Source: Halorientalis regularis (GTDB lineage Archaea > Halobacteriota > Halobacteria > Halobacteriales > Haloarculaceae). Taken from it: DNA of 64,000 nucleotides. Position numbers and translations under genes: made by a program. The notes under the pieces are model-generated. The model was not told the origin of the DNA and ran no database searches. It worked only from the letters and a program-made list of their open reading frames with translations. Each line of letters opens with the position of its first letter. Position 1 is the stretch's first letter. Below, in pieces: positions 42,507 through 50,872 of this stretch. The stretch lies in assembly GCF_023698535.1 (NCBI RefSeq), contig NZ_JALJCL010000004.1, forward strand, positions 62,001 through 126,000. The letters are read 5' to 3'.

Positions 42507-43286
42507 ATGCCTGTCACAGTGTCTCGTGACGACGAGAACGACCGGATCGCACACCTGCGTATCGACACCGGCGACCTGAACCTCCTGTCGCCGGACGCGA
42601 TCGAGACCCTTCGGGACGCCGCGACGGCGGTCCCCGAAGCTGTCTCGGTGCTCACCGTCGGGCCGGCCGCCACCGACGGCATCGGGGGACTGACAGCCGG
42701 GCTGGACCTCGATGCCGTGCTGGACTGTTCGGTGTCCGAGGCGCGAGCGTTCCTCGGGGCCCTCCACGACGCGAACGCGGCGATCCGTGATCTGGGTGCC
42801 GTCACGGTCTGTCGCTGTGGTGAGTACGCTCTCGGCGCGGGTCTGGAACTGGCGATGTCCTGTGATTTCCGGGTCGCGACCGAAGACGCTGCGCTGGGAC
42901 TGCCCGAGATCGACGCGGGGCTGGTGTCCGGCATTCAGGGCGGACTGCTCGTCCGGTTGGTGGGACTCCAGGCCGCGAAGGAACTGATCTACACCGGCGA
43001 CCCGATCTCTGGGTCCGAAGCGGCCGAGATCGGACTGGTCAATCGAGCGGTGCCACCCGGGGAGTACGACGCGACCGTCGATGCCCTCCTCGAAACGCTC
43101 GCCTCGAAGAGCCCGGAAATCGTCCGCCGGCAGTCGGAGGTGTTCCGGATGCTCCGCTCGAACGGCGTCGAGGCCGGGATCAGGGACAGCACCGAGAGTA
43201 TCGCCTCCTGTTTCGACACGTACGATCGGCGTGAGGCGATGGCAGCGTTTCTCGAAGACAGGAAGCCGGCCTTCGAGGGGCGCTGA
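42507..43286 (+). CDS. Enoyl-CoA hydratase/isomerase family protein
   Basis: A 259-residue crotonase-fold protein. The oxyanion-hole region reads GGLTAGLDLDAVLD and the second glycine-rich turn CRCGEYALGAGLELAMSCDF, followed by LGLPEIDAGLVSGIQGGLL. The first active-site Glu of typical hydratases is not obvious, so the reaction may differ (isomerase, hydrolase). ATG 42507 follows a TATA-like CGTTTATCAACC near 42476. The protein ends KPAFEGR, as does the paralogue at 50077 (PEFEGR). Confidence 0.85.
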   Translation: MPVTVSRDDENDRIAHLRIDTGDLNLLSPDAIETLRDAATAVPEAVSVLTVGPAATDGIGGLTAGLDLDAVLDCSVSEARAFLGALHDANAAIRDLGAVTVCRCGEYALGAGLELAMSCDFRVATEDAALGLPEIDAGLVSGIQGGLLVRLVGLQAAKELIYTGDPISGSEAAEIGLVNRAVPPGEYDATVDALLETLASKSPEIVRRQSEVFRMLRSNGVEAGIRDSTESIASCFDTYDRREAMAAFLEDRKPAFEGR

Positions 43287-43288
43287 CG

Positions 43289-43425
43289 CAGCAGTTTCGG
43301 GGCGGAGCCCCCGGCTTCGAGAAGAGAAGGCCTCCGACTGGGCGGAAGTTGAGTGCCGGGAGTCCACATCAAGGCCCCCTCGACGACCGAACCATCGTGG
43401 GTGAGCGACGTATGGGGGTAGTTTA
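43289..43425 (+). repeat. Dispersed element, copy A (inverted copy at 48950-49123)
   Basis: Its left module (43289-43324, CAGCAGTTTCG then GGGC GGA GCCC hairpin) matches 49123-49088 on the minus strand; the right module (43401-43425, GTGAGCGA ... GGGGTAGTTTAC) matches 48976-48950. Both modules keep order and orientation, so the whole is one element of about 137 bp with a diverged centre. Its right end overlaps the stop codon of the TrmB-like gene. Confidence 0.65.
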
Positions 43426-44226
43426 CAGGGTCAGCGGATCGGCGTCCTCCCACCGCGGGTCGAACTCCGAGCGGACGTTGGCGGCGAACTCCCGGTCTTT
43501 CAGGTCGATCACGGCGAACGTCTCGTCGGCGTTGAGCGGGTGTGGCACCTCGATACAGACCTCCGCGTTGTCGATGAGTTCGAAGGTACCCGAGACGTTG
43601 GGCGAGGTGCGGACGGAGAACTGTTCGTGGCGGGCCAGGTGGGAGCGGTAGCGTTCGCCGACGCTCTCGGGCAGTTCCTCGACCAGTTCCGGGCGCATCA
43701 ACAGCGACACGTCGACGCCGCGGTCCAGTGCGTTCCCGAGTTCCTCGACGATCAGGTCGCCGACGGTGTCCATGTCGAACTGCTGGGACGAGGACGAGGC
43801 GACCATGATGATGCGTTCGTCGGCGGCCGCGAGCCGCTCCACGAGGAGGTCGACGGTCTCGTCGGGGCCGACCGCCGCGGTCCAGAACGTCTCCTCGACC
43901 GGCTCGGCGCTCTCGAGTTCGCCGACGAGTTCGTCGACGATCCCCTCGTACTGCTGGGCCTTCTCCTCGAGTTCGCGCTTCTTGTCCTCGAGGAGGCGGT
44001 CCAGCGCGGTCTGGGGCTCGACGGCGACGTACTTCTTGGGCCGGCTCGCGCTCTGACTCCGCACGAGATTGTAGGTCTCGATGCTGTTGAGCACGTCGTA
44101 GATCCGGCCCATCGGCACGTCGCTGACACGGGACAACTCTTTGGCCGTTGTGGGCCCCGTCTTCAGCAACGCACGGTAGGCGCGAGCCTCGTACTCCGAC
44201 AACCCGAGGTCTCTCAGACTTGCCAT
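43423..44226 (-). CDS. TrmB-family transcriptional regulator
   Basis: A 267-residue regulator. The N-terminal winged HTH has LGLSEYEARAYRALLKTGPT followed by ELSRVSDVPMGRIYDVLN. A coiled-coil linker (DKKRELEEKAQQYEGIVDEL) joins a PLDc-like C-terminal domain (about 115-260, ERIIMVASSSSQQFD). It is shorter than sugar-sensing TrmB at 59594 because the C-terminal sugar-binding module is absent. The ligand is unknown. The ATG at 44226 is the only start ahead of the HTH. The stop codon overlaps a dispersed element. Confidence 0.88.
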   Translation of the reverse strand: MASLRDLGLSEYEARAYRALLKTGPTTAKELSRVSDVPMGRIYDVLNSIETYNLVRSQSASRPKKYVAVEPQTALDRLLEDKKRELEEKAQQYEGIVDELVGELESAEPVEETFWTAAVGPDETVDLLVERLAAADERIIMVASSSSQQFDMDTVGDLIVEELGNALDRGVDVSLLMRPELVEELPESVGERYRSHLARHEQFSVRTSPNVSGTFELIDNAEVCIEVPHPLNADETFAVIDLKDREFAANVRSEFDPRWEDADPLTL

Positions 44227-44283
44227 TGTATGGCGGTCGACTGCCGGGGATATAAACGCATCGCAGGTTTACCGCCGTGGTTT

Positions 44284-45906
44284 TTACGAACCCGTCGCCA
44301 GTTCGGCGAGGCCGTCCGGCGTTTCCGCGGTGCCGGTCACCTCGCCGTCGTCGACGACTTCCGCTTCGCCGTCGAGGCCCTCGGCGGCCGGGACGACGAC
44401 GGCCTCGTGGTCCGCGACGCGGAGCGCGGCCCGGTGGAGCTCGCTCCCGGCTGGCGCGCCGATCCGGAAGACCCGGAGCGACTGGAGCCGGGAGGCGACA
44501 GTGGCGTAACTCGCCACCTCGACACCCATGCGCTCGGCCGCGCCGGCGAAGGCCGCGATGGCCTCGCGGGCCCGCTCGCGGTAGCGGTCATCGCCCGTGA
44601 GCGCCGCCAGGTCGACCAGCGCGTCCGCGAATTCGACGTTGGTGTCCAGCGGATACAGCGGTTCGTCCAGCAGTCCCGGGCCCTCGGGGGTTCCGTCGCG
44701 GAACGCGCCCTCCTCGTCACCGAGTTCGGCCAGGGCGTAGTCCGCGACCGCCGTGGCGGCGTCGCCGTACTCCCCGGTGACTTGCCAGGCCGTGGTCAAC
44801 CCCTGCAACACGCCGGTCTGGTCGGCCAGGAGGCCGGACTCGCCGACTTCCTCGTCGGTTCGGTAGTGGGTCACCTCGCCGTCTTCGACCAGTTCCTCGA
44901 GGACGTGATCCAGTGCCCGCTCGGCGTAGCGGCGCGTCGGTTCGTCGTCCGTGTACGCGTGTAGCGCGAGCAGCGCGCCCGCGGCCATCCCGTTGCGGTC
45001 GGCCAGCACCGTCTCGTCGATGCTCGGTGGGTCGGCGTCCTCGCGGTCGGTCGGACTCAGCCGATAGTACTCGTCGTCACCGGCCTGACTCGCGGCGAAG
45101 GCCTCGCCCGTCCAGAGGTCGGTAGTGAGGTACTCCACGGTCGTCTCGGCCGTGTCCCGATAGGAGTCCTCGCCGGTGTAGCGGTACGCGCGGGCGAACG
45201 CCCGGACCAGCGCGGCGTTCTCGTCGAGCAGTTTCTCCCGGTGCGGGTCGCTCCAGTCCCTGCCCGTGGCGAACCGGTAGAACCCGCCATCGTAGGTGTC
45301 CAGCAGGTGGGTCTGGATCGCTTCGAGGGTGCGCGTGGCCTGATCGCGGGCCCGGACCAGCGCGAACTCGACGGTCCGAGGTAACGGGAACTTCGTGTCC
45401 GACCCCCAGCCGCCGAACTCGTCGTCGAAGGCCCCCAACAACTGCTCGACCATGTGTTCCTCGATGCGGGCACGGACCTCGCCGCTCGGGGGTGTGCCAT
45501 CCCGGAGCGCGCGGGGGACCCGACCGGCCTCCTCGCCCTTGCCGTCCCAGGTGCGCCGCACCGAGTCCAGAATCTCCCGGAACCCGTCGACGCCGAGGTA
45601 GCCCGCGCCGGTCAGGATGTCGCCCTCGGGTGTACAGAAGACCGTCGAGGGGAATCCGCCCATGTTGTAGCGTTCGCGGACCCGCGGGTGTCGGTCCACG
45701 TCGACGCGAACCGGCACGAAGCCGTCGTTGATGTTGGCCGCGATGCGTGGCTCGGTGTAGGTGGTCGCGTCCATCTGGTGACAGTGGGCACACCAGGGGG
45801 CCGACAGCGAGAGGAGGACGGGCTTTTTCGCCCGTGCGGCCTCGTCGAAGGCGTCCTGGCCCCACTCGCGCCACTCGACGTTGGTACGCGCCGCGGAGTC
45901 GTCCAT
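44284..45906 (-). CDS. DUF255/YyaL-type thioredoxin-domain protein
   Basis: A 540-residue protein. Residues about 10-130 are the DUF255 thioredoxin-like domain with WCAHCHQMD (CXXC) and the typical SLSAPWCAHC lead. The rest is an (alpha/alpha)6-barrel, with repeats such as FGGWGSDTKFPLPR, DTYDGGFYRFATGRDW, EKLLDENAALVRAF and PLDTNVEFADAL. The family (spermatogenesis-associated protein 20/YyaL) has no settled function. It is somewhat shorter than bacterial homologues (about 680). Confidence 0.9.
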   Translation of the reverse strand: MDDSAARTNVEWREWGQDAFDEAARAKKPVLLSLSAPWCAHCHQMDATTYTEPRIAANINDGFVPVRVDVDRHPRVRERYNMGGFPSTVFCTPEGDILTGAGYLGVDGFREILDSVRRTWDGKGEEAGRVPRALRDGTPPSGEVRARIEEHMVEQLLGAFDDEFGGWGSDTKFPLPRTVEFALVRARDQATRTLEAIQTHLLDTYDGGFYRFATGRDWSDPHREKLLDENAALVRAFARAYRYTGEDSYRDTAETTVEYLTTDLWTGEAFAASQAGDDEYYRLSPTDREDADPPSIDETVLADRNGMAAGALLALHAYTDDEPTRRYAERALDHVLEELVEDGEVTHYRTDEEVGESGLLADQTGVLQGLTTAWQVTGEYGDAATAVADYALAELGDEEGAFRDGTPEGPGLLDEPLYPLDTNVEFADALVDLAALTGDDRYRERAREAIAAFAGAAERMGVEVASYATVASRLQSLRVFRIGAPAGSELHRAALRVADHEAVVVPAAEGLDGEAEVVDDGEVTGTAETPDGLAELATGS

Positions 45907-46030
45907 ACCGACCGGTAGCCGTCGCCGAACAAGTATCCTGCGTCCCGCGTCTGCGTGTCCCGGTCGCGTTCACCCACGTCATCCCTTGCGAACATCTATA
46001 CGTCTGTGCTGGAAAACACGGCCACTGGAT

Positions 46031-47413
46031 ATGACTACTAATGACCCGCTGGTGGGCAGGGGGTCAGACGGGGTGGATATTCTCCCGGGAGCGGTACGGA
46101 CACAGCTGAAATCGGCGGACCTCGGCCGACATCTGGCGTCGTTCTACCGGACACAGGCCGAACAGCTCGCCGTCGCGACGGCGTTTATCAGGCTCGGACT
46201 GGAACAGGGCGAACTCTGTCTGTACTTCGCCGACGACAATGCGCCCGACGCCGTGCGGGAGTACTTCGAGGCGGCCGGTATCGACGTGCAGGCCCGCGAG
46301 CAGGCCGGCCAGCTCCGGATCGAGAGTGCCACCGAGACGTACCTGGAGGACGGATTCGACGCCGACGAGACGCTGCAGGCGTTCGAACGTGCCGTCGACG
46401 ACAGCATGGAAGCTGGCTACGACGGCGTCCGGGTGCTGGGGGAGAACACGTGGAGCTTCGAGGTCGATGGTGCGTTCGACCGGGTACTGGACTTCGAGGT
46501 TTCCTTCGACGAACGGTGTCGGGACGTGCCGGTCACGGCGCTCTGTCAGTACTCGCTGGCGCGGTTCGACGACGCGACCATCGGCAAGGCGATCCAGACC
46601 CACGAACAGATCCTCTACCGAGGGACGCTCTGTGAGAATCCGTACTACGTCCCCCCGGAGGAGTACTTCGAGCGTGACGGGCCACGCCAGAACTCGTGGC
46701 TGATGCTCGAACAACTCCAGGAACTCGCGCAGTCCCGGCAGGACATCGAGGCCCGCGAGCAGCGACTGTCGGTCATCAACCGCGTCCTCCGGCACAATAT
46801 CCGCAACGACATGTCCGTGCTGCTCGGCCACCTCGAACTGCTCGTCGAGAACGATCACGTGGACGACGTGGGGGCCGACTCCGTCGAGGCCGCCACGGAC
46901 GTGGCCGAAGAGTTTCTCGACCTCGCGGAGAAGGCCCGGTACGTCGAGCGGACGCTCGACGAGTTCGACCCCCAGCGGCTCGACGTGACCGAACTGATCG
47001 ACCGTGTTGCCGAGCGGACCGAGGCGAACGCGCCGAACGTGACGGTGCAGATCGATGCTCCGACGACGGCGACCGTGAGCGCCGAACCGGATGTGCAGAT
47101 CGCCCTCGAGGAACTGCTCACCACCGCCGTCGCGGAGGCCGACGGTGAGCGGACCCTCTCCGTGTCGGCCCGGCACGACACGCCCGACCGGATGGTGCAT
47201 ATAGACGTGACCGGCAGTCAGCGGCTGCTCCCCGAGGGGACGCGTCACGCCATCGAGGGTGACCGGGAGACGAAACTCCAGCACTGCGAGGGCCTGTCGG
47301 TCTGGATCGCCCGGTGGATCGTCGAGATGTCACGCGGGTCGCTTCTGTACGACGAGACGCAGGACGGACATCGGATCCGCGTCTCCCTGCCCTCGCCGCT
47401 CGCCGACCCCTGA
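46031..47413 (+). CDS. MEDS-domain sensor histidine kinase
   Basis: A 460-residue soluble kinase. The N-terminal MEDS/DcmR-like domain (about 25-215) has HLASFYRTQAEQLAVATAF, GLEQGELCLYFADDN and VTALCQYSLARF; it is a degenerate RecA-like fold without a P-loop. The kinase half has VLRHNIRNDMSVL (H255) and ends GLSVWIARWIVEMS. The ATPase N-box and G1 motif are weak (LEELLTTAVAE, no clear DNGPG), so catalytic activity may be reduced. ATG 46031 is the start just before the acidic N-terminus. Confidence 0.85.
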   Translation: MTTNDPLVGRGSDGVDILPGAVRTQLKSADLGRHLASFYRTQAEQLAVATAFIRLGLEQGELCLYFADDNAPDAVREYFEAAGIDVQAREQAGQLRIESATETYLEDGFDADETLQAFERAVDDSMEAGYDGVRVLGENTWSFEVDGAFDRVLDFEVSFDERCRDVPVTALCQYSLARFDDATIGKAIQTHEQILYRGTLCENPYYVPPEEYFERDGPRQNSWLMLEQLQELAQSRQDIEAREQRLSVINRVLRHNIRNDMSVLLGHLELLVENDHVDDVGADSVEAATDVAEEFLDLAEKARYVERTLDEFDPQRLDVTELIDRVAERTEANAPNVTVQIDAPTTATVSAEPDVQIALEELLTTAVAEADGERTLSVSARHDTPDRMVHIDVTGSQRLLPEGTRHAIEGDRETKLQHCEGLSVWIARWIVEMSRGSLLYDETQDGHRIRVSLPSPLADP

Positions 47414-47477
47414 TCCGCTCGGCGCGACACTGTTCTCGAAGCGGTCCTATTTTGAGTGCTGGCCTGCTACAGCCCCC

Positions 47478-48014
47478 ATGCTCCGCATCATCGGGCTCCT
47501 CCTGCTCATCCCGCTGCTGGACATCGTCCTGCTGGTGGCCATCGCGGGCTGGATCGGCCCGCTCTACACCGTGGCGCTGGTCGTCCTCACCGCGCTCATC
47601 GGGATGCTCCTGGTCCGCGCCGAGGGCCGCCACACCCTCCAGAAGATCCAGGGCAAACTCGCCCAGGGTGAGCCACCGACCGACGAACTCATCGACGGCG
47701 GCCTGCTGCTGATCTCGGGCGCGATGTTGCTGACGCCTGGGATCGTCACCGACCTCGTCGGCCTGGTGCTGGTGATCCCGTTCACGCGGTACCCCGTCCG
47801 CCTGGCGACCAAGAAGTGGGTCGTCACACCCTACGTCGACGCCAAGACCAGCGGCTTCGCCAGCGGCAACGTCTACGTCGGCGGCTTCCCCGGCGGCGAG
47901 GACCAGGGCCAGTCCGGCCCGGGCCGGCCGGGACAGGGTGGGCCCGGCCCGGAGTCCGAGGACACCTACGACGTGGACAGCGAATCCTACGACGTGGACG
48001 ACGACTCGAAATAG
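47478..48014 (+). CDS. FxsA-family membrane protein
   Basis: A 178-residue protein with the FxsA signature: RIIGLLLLIPLLDIVLLVAI, then RAEGRHTLQKIQGKLAQGEP with PTDELIDGGLLLISGAMLLT and PGIVTDLVGLVLVIP. FxsA in E. coli counteracts F exclusion of phage T7; the general role is unknown. The C-terminal third is an acidic Gly/Pro/Gln-rich extension (SGPGRPGQGGPGPESEDTYD). A TATA-like CTATTTTG lies about 30 bp upstream of ATG 47478. Confidence 0.9.
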   Translation: MLRIIGLLLLIPLLDIVLLVAIAGWIGPLYTVALVVLTALIGMLLVRAEGRHTLQKIQGKLAQGEPPTDELIDGGLLLISGAMLLTPGIVTDLVGLVLVIPFTRYPVRLATKKWVVTPYVDAKTSGFASGNVYVGGFPGGEDQGQSGPGRPGQGGPGPESEDTYDVDSESYDVDDDSK

Positions 48015-48094
48015 CGGGTGTGAACGCCCGTCACCCTCTCGGTGAAAAGAAACGCTTAACATAGGCAGGGCGGAACACCCTGATGCGCTCACCT

Positions 48095-48168
48095 GGGCCA
48101 ATAGCTCAGTCAGGTTGAGCGCTCGGCTGATAACCGGGAGGTCTCCGGTTCAAATCCGGATTGGCCCA
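48095..48168 (+). tRNA. tRNA-Ile (anticodon GAU)
   Basis: The acceptor stem GGGCCAA pairs with TTGGCCC, the D-arm is GCTC ... GAGC, the anticodon loop CTGATAA presents GAU, and the T-arm is CCGGTTCAAATCCGG. The discriminator A is at 48168. No intron and no encoded CCA. A TATA-like CTTAACATA lies about 35 bp upstream. It stands alone, not within an rRNA operon. Confidence 0.95.
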
Positions 48169-48233
48169 CGTTTCACGCGGGCCGCAATTCCACAGCCACC
48201 TCGTTTCCTGCGACCCCACATAGACCAGCGGCG

Positions 48234-48908
48234 TCACCGTTCGCGCACGTCACCGCGCATCGAGGAGTGGACCGTACAGATGTAGTACTCCATATCGGCG
48301 GCCAGCGCCTCGGTCAGGGTGAACGCGAACTCGTTCCCGTCGTCGACCCAGTCAACGTCCCGGTCGTCCTCGTACTGTCCTTCGACGTCCTGGGAGAGCA
48401 AGGCGGTGTCGTCGCTCGCCCGGAGCGCGAACGGGTGAAACGACCACCCATCGTTCTCGACGGTGTACCGGACTCCCGTCTCGAAGGTCATGGTGGGGTT
48501 TTCGGTTTCGGTTTCGGCTACCTCCCCGCTCTCGTCCTCGGTGACTTCCCAGGCGCTGAACCCCTCGTTGTCGATAGTCAACGCCACCGTCTCCGTCGGC
48601 GTCAGCGGTTCGTCCGCCGTCGCCGTCGCCGTCTCGGTTTCAGTCGGCGTGTCGGTTTCCGTCTCGGTCGGCGTGTCTCCGGGCGTCTCTGTCTCCGTCT
48701 CCGTGGCCGTCTCCGTCGGTGTCTCTCTCTCCGTTTCGGTCGCCGCCGTTCGATCCGTCGTCGAGGGAGCCGCCGTTGTACCCGGTGTGTCGCCTTCGGT
48801 CGGCGATCCGTCCTCGGTTCCCTGCTGGTCCGTCTCTGCACAGCCTGCGAGGGCACCCGCGATGGCGAGCCCAACCGTTTCGAGGAGTCGCCGTCGACTC
48901 TGGTCCAT
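48234..48908 (-). CDS. Cupredoxin-like lipoprotein with Thr-Glu-rich linker
   Basis: A 224-residue Tat-type lipoprotein: SRRRLLETVGLAIAGALAGC gives both a twin-arginine motif and a lipobox (C23). Residues about 30-105 are low-complexity Thr/Glu/Pro repeats (ETPTETATETETETPGDTP), probably a cell-wall spacer. The C-terminal domain has NDGWSFHPFALR and YYICTVHSSMRG; His, Cys-X2-His and a later Met are the ligands of a type 1 copper site, as in plastocyanin/halocyanin. It likely carries electrons outside the membrane. ATG 48908 is the only start giving the signal. Confidence 0.82.
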   Translation of the reverse strand: MDQSRRRLLETVGLAIAGALAGCAETDQQGTEDGSPTEGDTPGTTAAPSTTDRTAATETERETPTETATETETETPGDTPTETETDTPTETETATATADEPLTPTETVALTIDNEGFSAWEVTEDESGEVAETETENPTMTFETGVRYTVENDGWSFHPFALRASDDTALLSQDVEGQYEDDRDVDWVDDGNEFAFTLTEALAADMEYYICTVHSSMRGDVRER

Positions 48909-49198
48909 GTCCGTGACACGGGCCGGCGACACATAATTGCGTCCCGCGAGTAAACTACCCCACCCTACTCGCTCACGGCTTCTGCTCACGGGCCGCCGGC
49001 CCGTTCGCACGGCCCGCGGAGCGTCGCTCCACGCTGTCCTCTCCGGCCTACTCGCGTCGTCCTTCCGACTGTCGTCGGAAGTCCTCGCTCCTTGAGGCCG
49101 GAGGCTCCGCCTCGAAACTGCTGATCGGGTGGTTCGACCGTCGACTCGTTCTATCGGAGAGATAGCTTTTCCTACCTGCCCCCCATCCACCGAGTGCG
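48909..49198 (-). repeat. Dispersed element, copy B, with hairpin modules (48950-49123)
   Basis: On the minus strand 49123-49088 and 48976-48950 match the two ends of the element at 43289-43425. The centre (about 48982-49087) contains ACGGGCCGCCGGCCCGT, related to the second hairpin of locus 1, and other inverted repeats (for example CCGACTGTCGTCGG, 49067-49080). Right of the element, GATAGCTTTT (about 49161-49170) is a possible TATA for the monooxygenase gene. No protein is encoded. Confidence 0.65.
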
Positions 49199-49504
49199 AT
49201 GATCGCCGTACACGCGAGTTTCCCCATCGACCCGGAGTACCGCGACGAAGCACTGGCACACATCGAAGACCTGGCCGAACAGTCCCGCGCCGAGGACGGC
49301 ATGCTCGATTACCGGGCGACGACCGACGTGGAGGACGAGAACGTCGTCCGCTTCGTCGAGCGCTACGAGGACGAGGACGCCTTCGCGGCCCACTCCCAGA
49401 CCGACCACTTCACCGAGTTCCTCACGGCACTGAGCGACTGGCTCGCCGGCGACCCCGAGATCCTCCGGTTCGAGGTCGACTCGATGAGCGAAGTCGAACT
49501 CTAA
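49199..49504 (+). CDS. Antibiotic biosynthesis monooxygenase-fold protein (putative quinol monooxygenase)
   Basis: A 101-residue ABM-domain protein: IAVHASFPIDPEYRDEALAH, a central GMLDYRATTD and FVERYEDEDAFAAHSQTDHF are the usual ferredoxin-like fold signatures. Members oxidise quinols or aromatic compounds without cofactor, or detoxify them. The substrate is not evident. ATG 49199 is about 30 bp after a TATA-like sequence, so leaderless. Confidence 0.88.
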   Translation: MIAVHASFPIDPEYRDEALAHIEDLAEQSRAEDGMLDYRATTDVEDENVVRFVERYEDEDAFAAHSQTDHFTEFLTALSDWLAGDPEILRFEVDSMSEVEL

Positions 49505-49589
49505 ACACCCGGGCAGTTCGCCGTCTGATCGACGGACCTTCATATCCGTACGAATCTACTTGCCGGAGAGTACGGTAGGGAGTGGCACG

Positions 49590-50024
49590 ATGCGTGATTC
49601 GGGTGGTTCGGAGTCGGGGGCCCCGGGCCGACGGGGAGCGGCGAGTACAGGGGAACTGAACCGGCGGCGGTTCGTCCAGGCGGCGGCGCTGTCCGGTTTC
49701 ACGGCCGGCGTGACCAGCGGCGCGGCAGCCGGCGAGCCTACAGCGGACGCGGGCGGGCCGCTGTCGTTCGAGGTCGGTGGCGAAGCCGCCGAGGCCCAGT
49801 GGGGCCCCGACGCAGAAGGCTGGGTCGCGACCGTCCCGGGGGTCGTTGCGGGGGACACCGTGACTGTCCCCGAGAACGGGCCGGTCGACGGCCTCGGCAA
49901 CCGGAGCGGCGCAGCGGTGGCCCTGACGGTGGGGTCGGTCGCGACGCTGGACTGGCCCGAGACGATGGGCACCGGCGGTGGCGATCCACCCGGGCTGTTC
50001 GGGATCGGGACGTTCCCGACCTGA
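49590..50024 (+). CDS. Tat-signal exported protein of unknown function
   Basis: A 144-residue protein. After an acidic/Gly-rich leader, NRRRFVQAAALSGFTAGVTS is a twin-arginine signal (about residues 24-43). The mature region is small, Gly/Ala/Val-rich, with a beta-like stretch (GWVATVPGVVAGDTVTVPEN) and no known domain. ATG 49590 is used; the frame begins at TTG 49560. Located 53 bp upstream of the crotonase gene on the same strand. Confidence 0.65.
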   Translation: MRDSGGSESGAPGRRGAASTGELNRRRFVQAAALSGFTAGVTSGAAAGEPTADAGGPLSFEVGGEAAEAQWGPDAEGWVATVPGVVAGDTVTVPENGPVDGLGNRSGAAVALTVGSVATLDWPETMGTGGGDPPGLFGIGTFPT

Positions 50025-50076
50025 GCCTCACAACCGACCCGCAACCATTCTAACCCCGGGCGTCCTCACACAGGCC

Positions 50077-50847
50077 ATGACCGACATCGAGGTCACACGC
50101 GAAGACGACTACGCGACGGTGACGATCAGTAACCCCGACCGGAAAAACGCCATCAGCGCCGAGGCCTGCGCGGAGATGGCCGACGAACTCCGCTCGCTGG
50201 AACACGACGCCGGGGTTCGTGCGGTGGTCGTCCAGGGCGAGGGCGACGCCTTCTGCTCGGGGATCGACCTCTCCGGCGGGATGGACGGCAAGGGCGTCGT
50301 CGAGGAGCTCGAAACCGGGCTGAACGCCATCGCAGCCGCCCTCTTGCGGATGGAGAAACCGACCATCGCCGTCGTCCGCGGCGTCGCGGTCGGCGCGGGG
50401 GCCTCGCTGGCGACCGCCTGTGACTTCGTGTACGCCCGCGACGACGCCGTCTTCGGCTGGGGCTTTACCGACATCGGCCTCGCGCCCGACACCGGCGCGA
50501 CCTACGTCCTGCCGCGACTCGTCGGCGTCCGCCGGGCGCTGGACCTGCTCATCACCGCACGCCGCGTCGACGCCGAGGCGGCCGTCGACATGGGCATCGC
50601 CACCGAGACCTTCGACGCCGACGAGTTCGAGGACATGGTGGCCGAACGCATCGCCACGCTGGCCTCGCGCCCGACGCTCGCGGTCGGCGAGACCAAGCGC
50701 CTGGTCCAGCGCAACACGCACCGCTCGATGGAGGAGGCGCTCCGCGCGGAGGCCCGCGCGCAGGACCGGATCTTCGAGACCGAGGACTTCGCCGAGGGCG
50801 TCGGCGCGTTCTTCGAGGGCCGCGAACCCGAGTTCGAGGGGCGCTGA
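50077..50847 (+). CDS. Enoyl-CoA hydratase/isomerase family protein
   Basis: A 256-residue crotonase. Oxyanion-hole glycines lie in AFCSGIDLSGGMDG and RGVAVGAGASLATACDFVYA. The position of the second catalytic Glu of hydratases reads FTDIGLAPDTG, where Asp/Ile replaces Glu, so an isomerase-type chemistry is more likely (in the paaG style). It shares the terminal EFEGR with the paralogue at 42507. ATG 50077 gives the standard start. Confidence 0.9.
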   Translation: MTDIEVTREDDYATVTISNPDRKNAISAEACAEMADELRSLEHDAGVRAVVVQGEGDAFCSGIDLSGGMDGKGVVEELETGLNAIAAALLRMEKPTIAVVRGVAVGAGASLATACDFVYARDDAVFGWGFTDIGLAPDTGATYVLPRLVGVRRALDLLITARRVDAEAAVDMGIATETFDADEFEDMVAERIATLASRPTLAVGETKRLVQRNTHRSMEEALRAEARAQDRIFETEDFAEGVGAFFEGREPEFEGR

Positions 50848-50872
50848 GGCGCTACTCGGCCGCTACTCCGGC

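Noticed and set aside
48600-48800. Short-period repeats that might suggest a CRISPR or minisatellite
   Set aside because: They are codon repeats for a Thr-Glu-rich linker inside the cupredoxin lipoprotein; no spacers or palindromic repeats.
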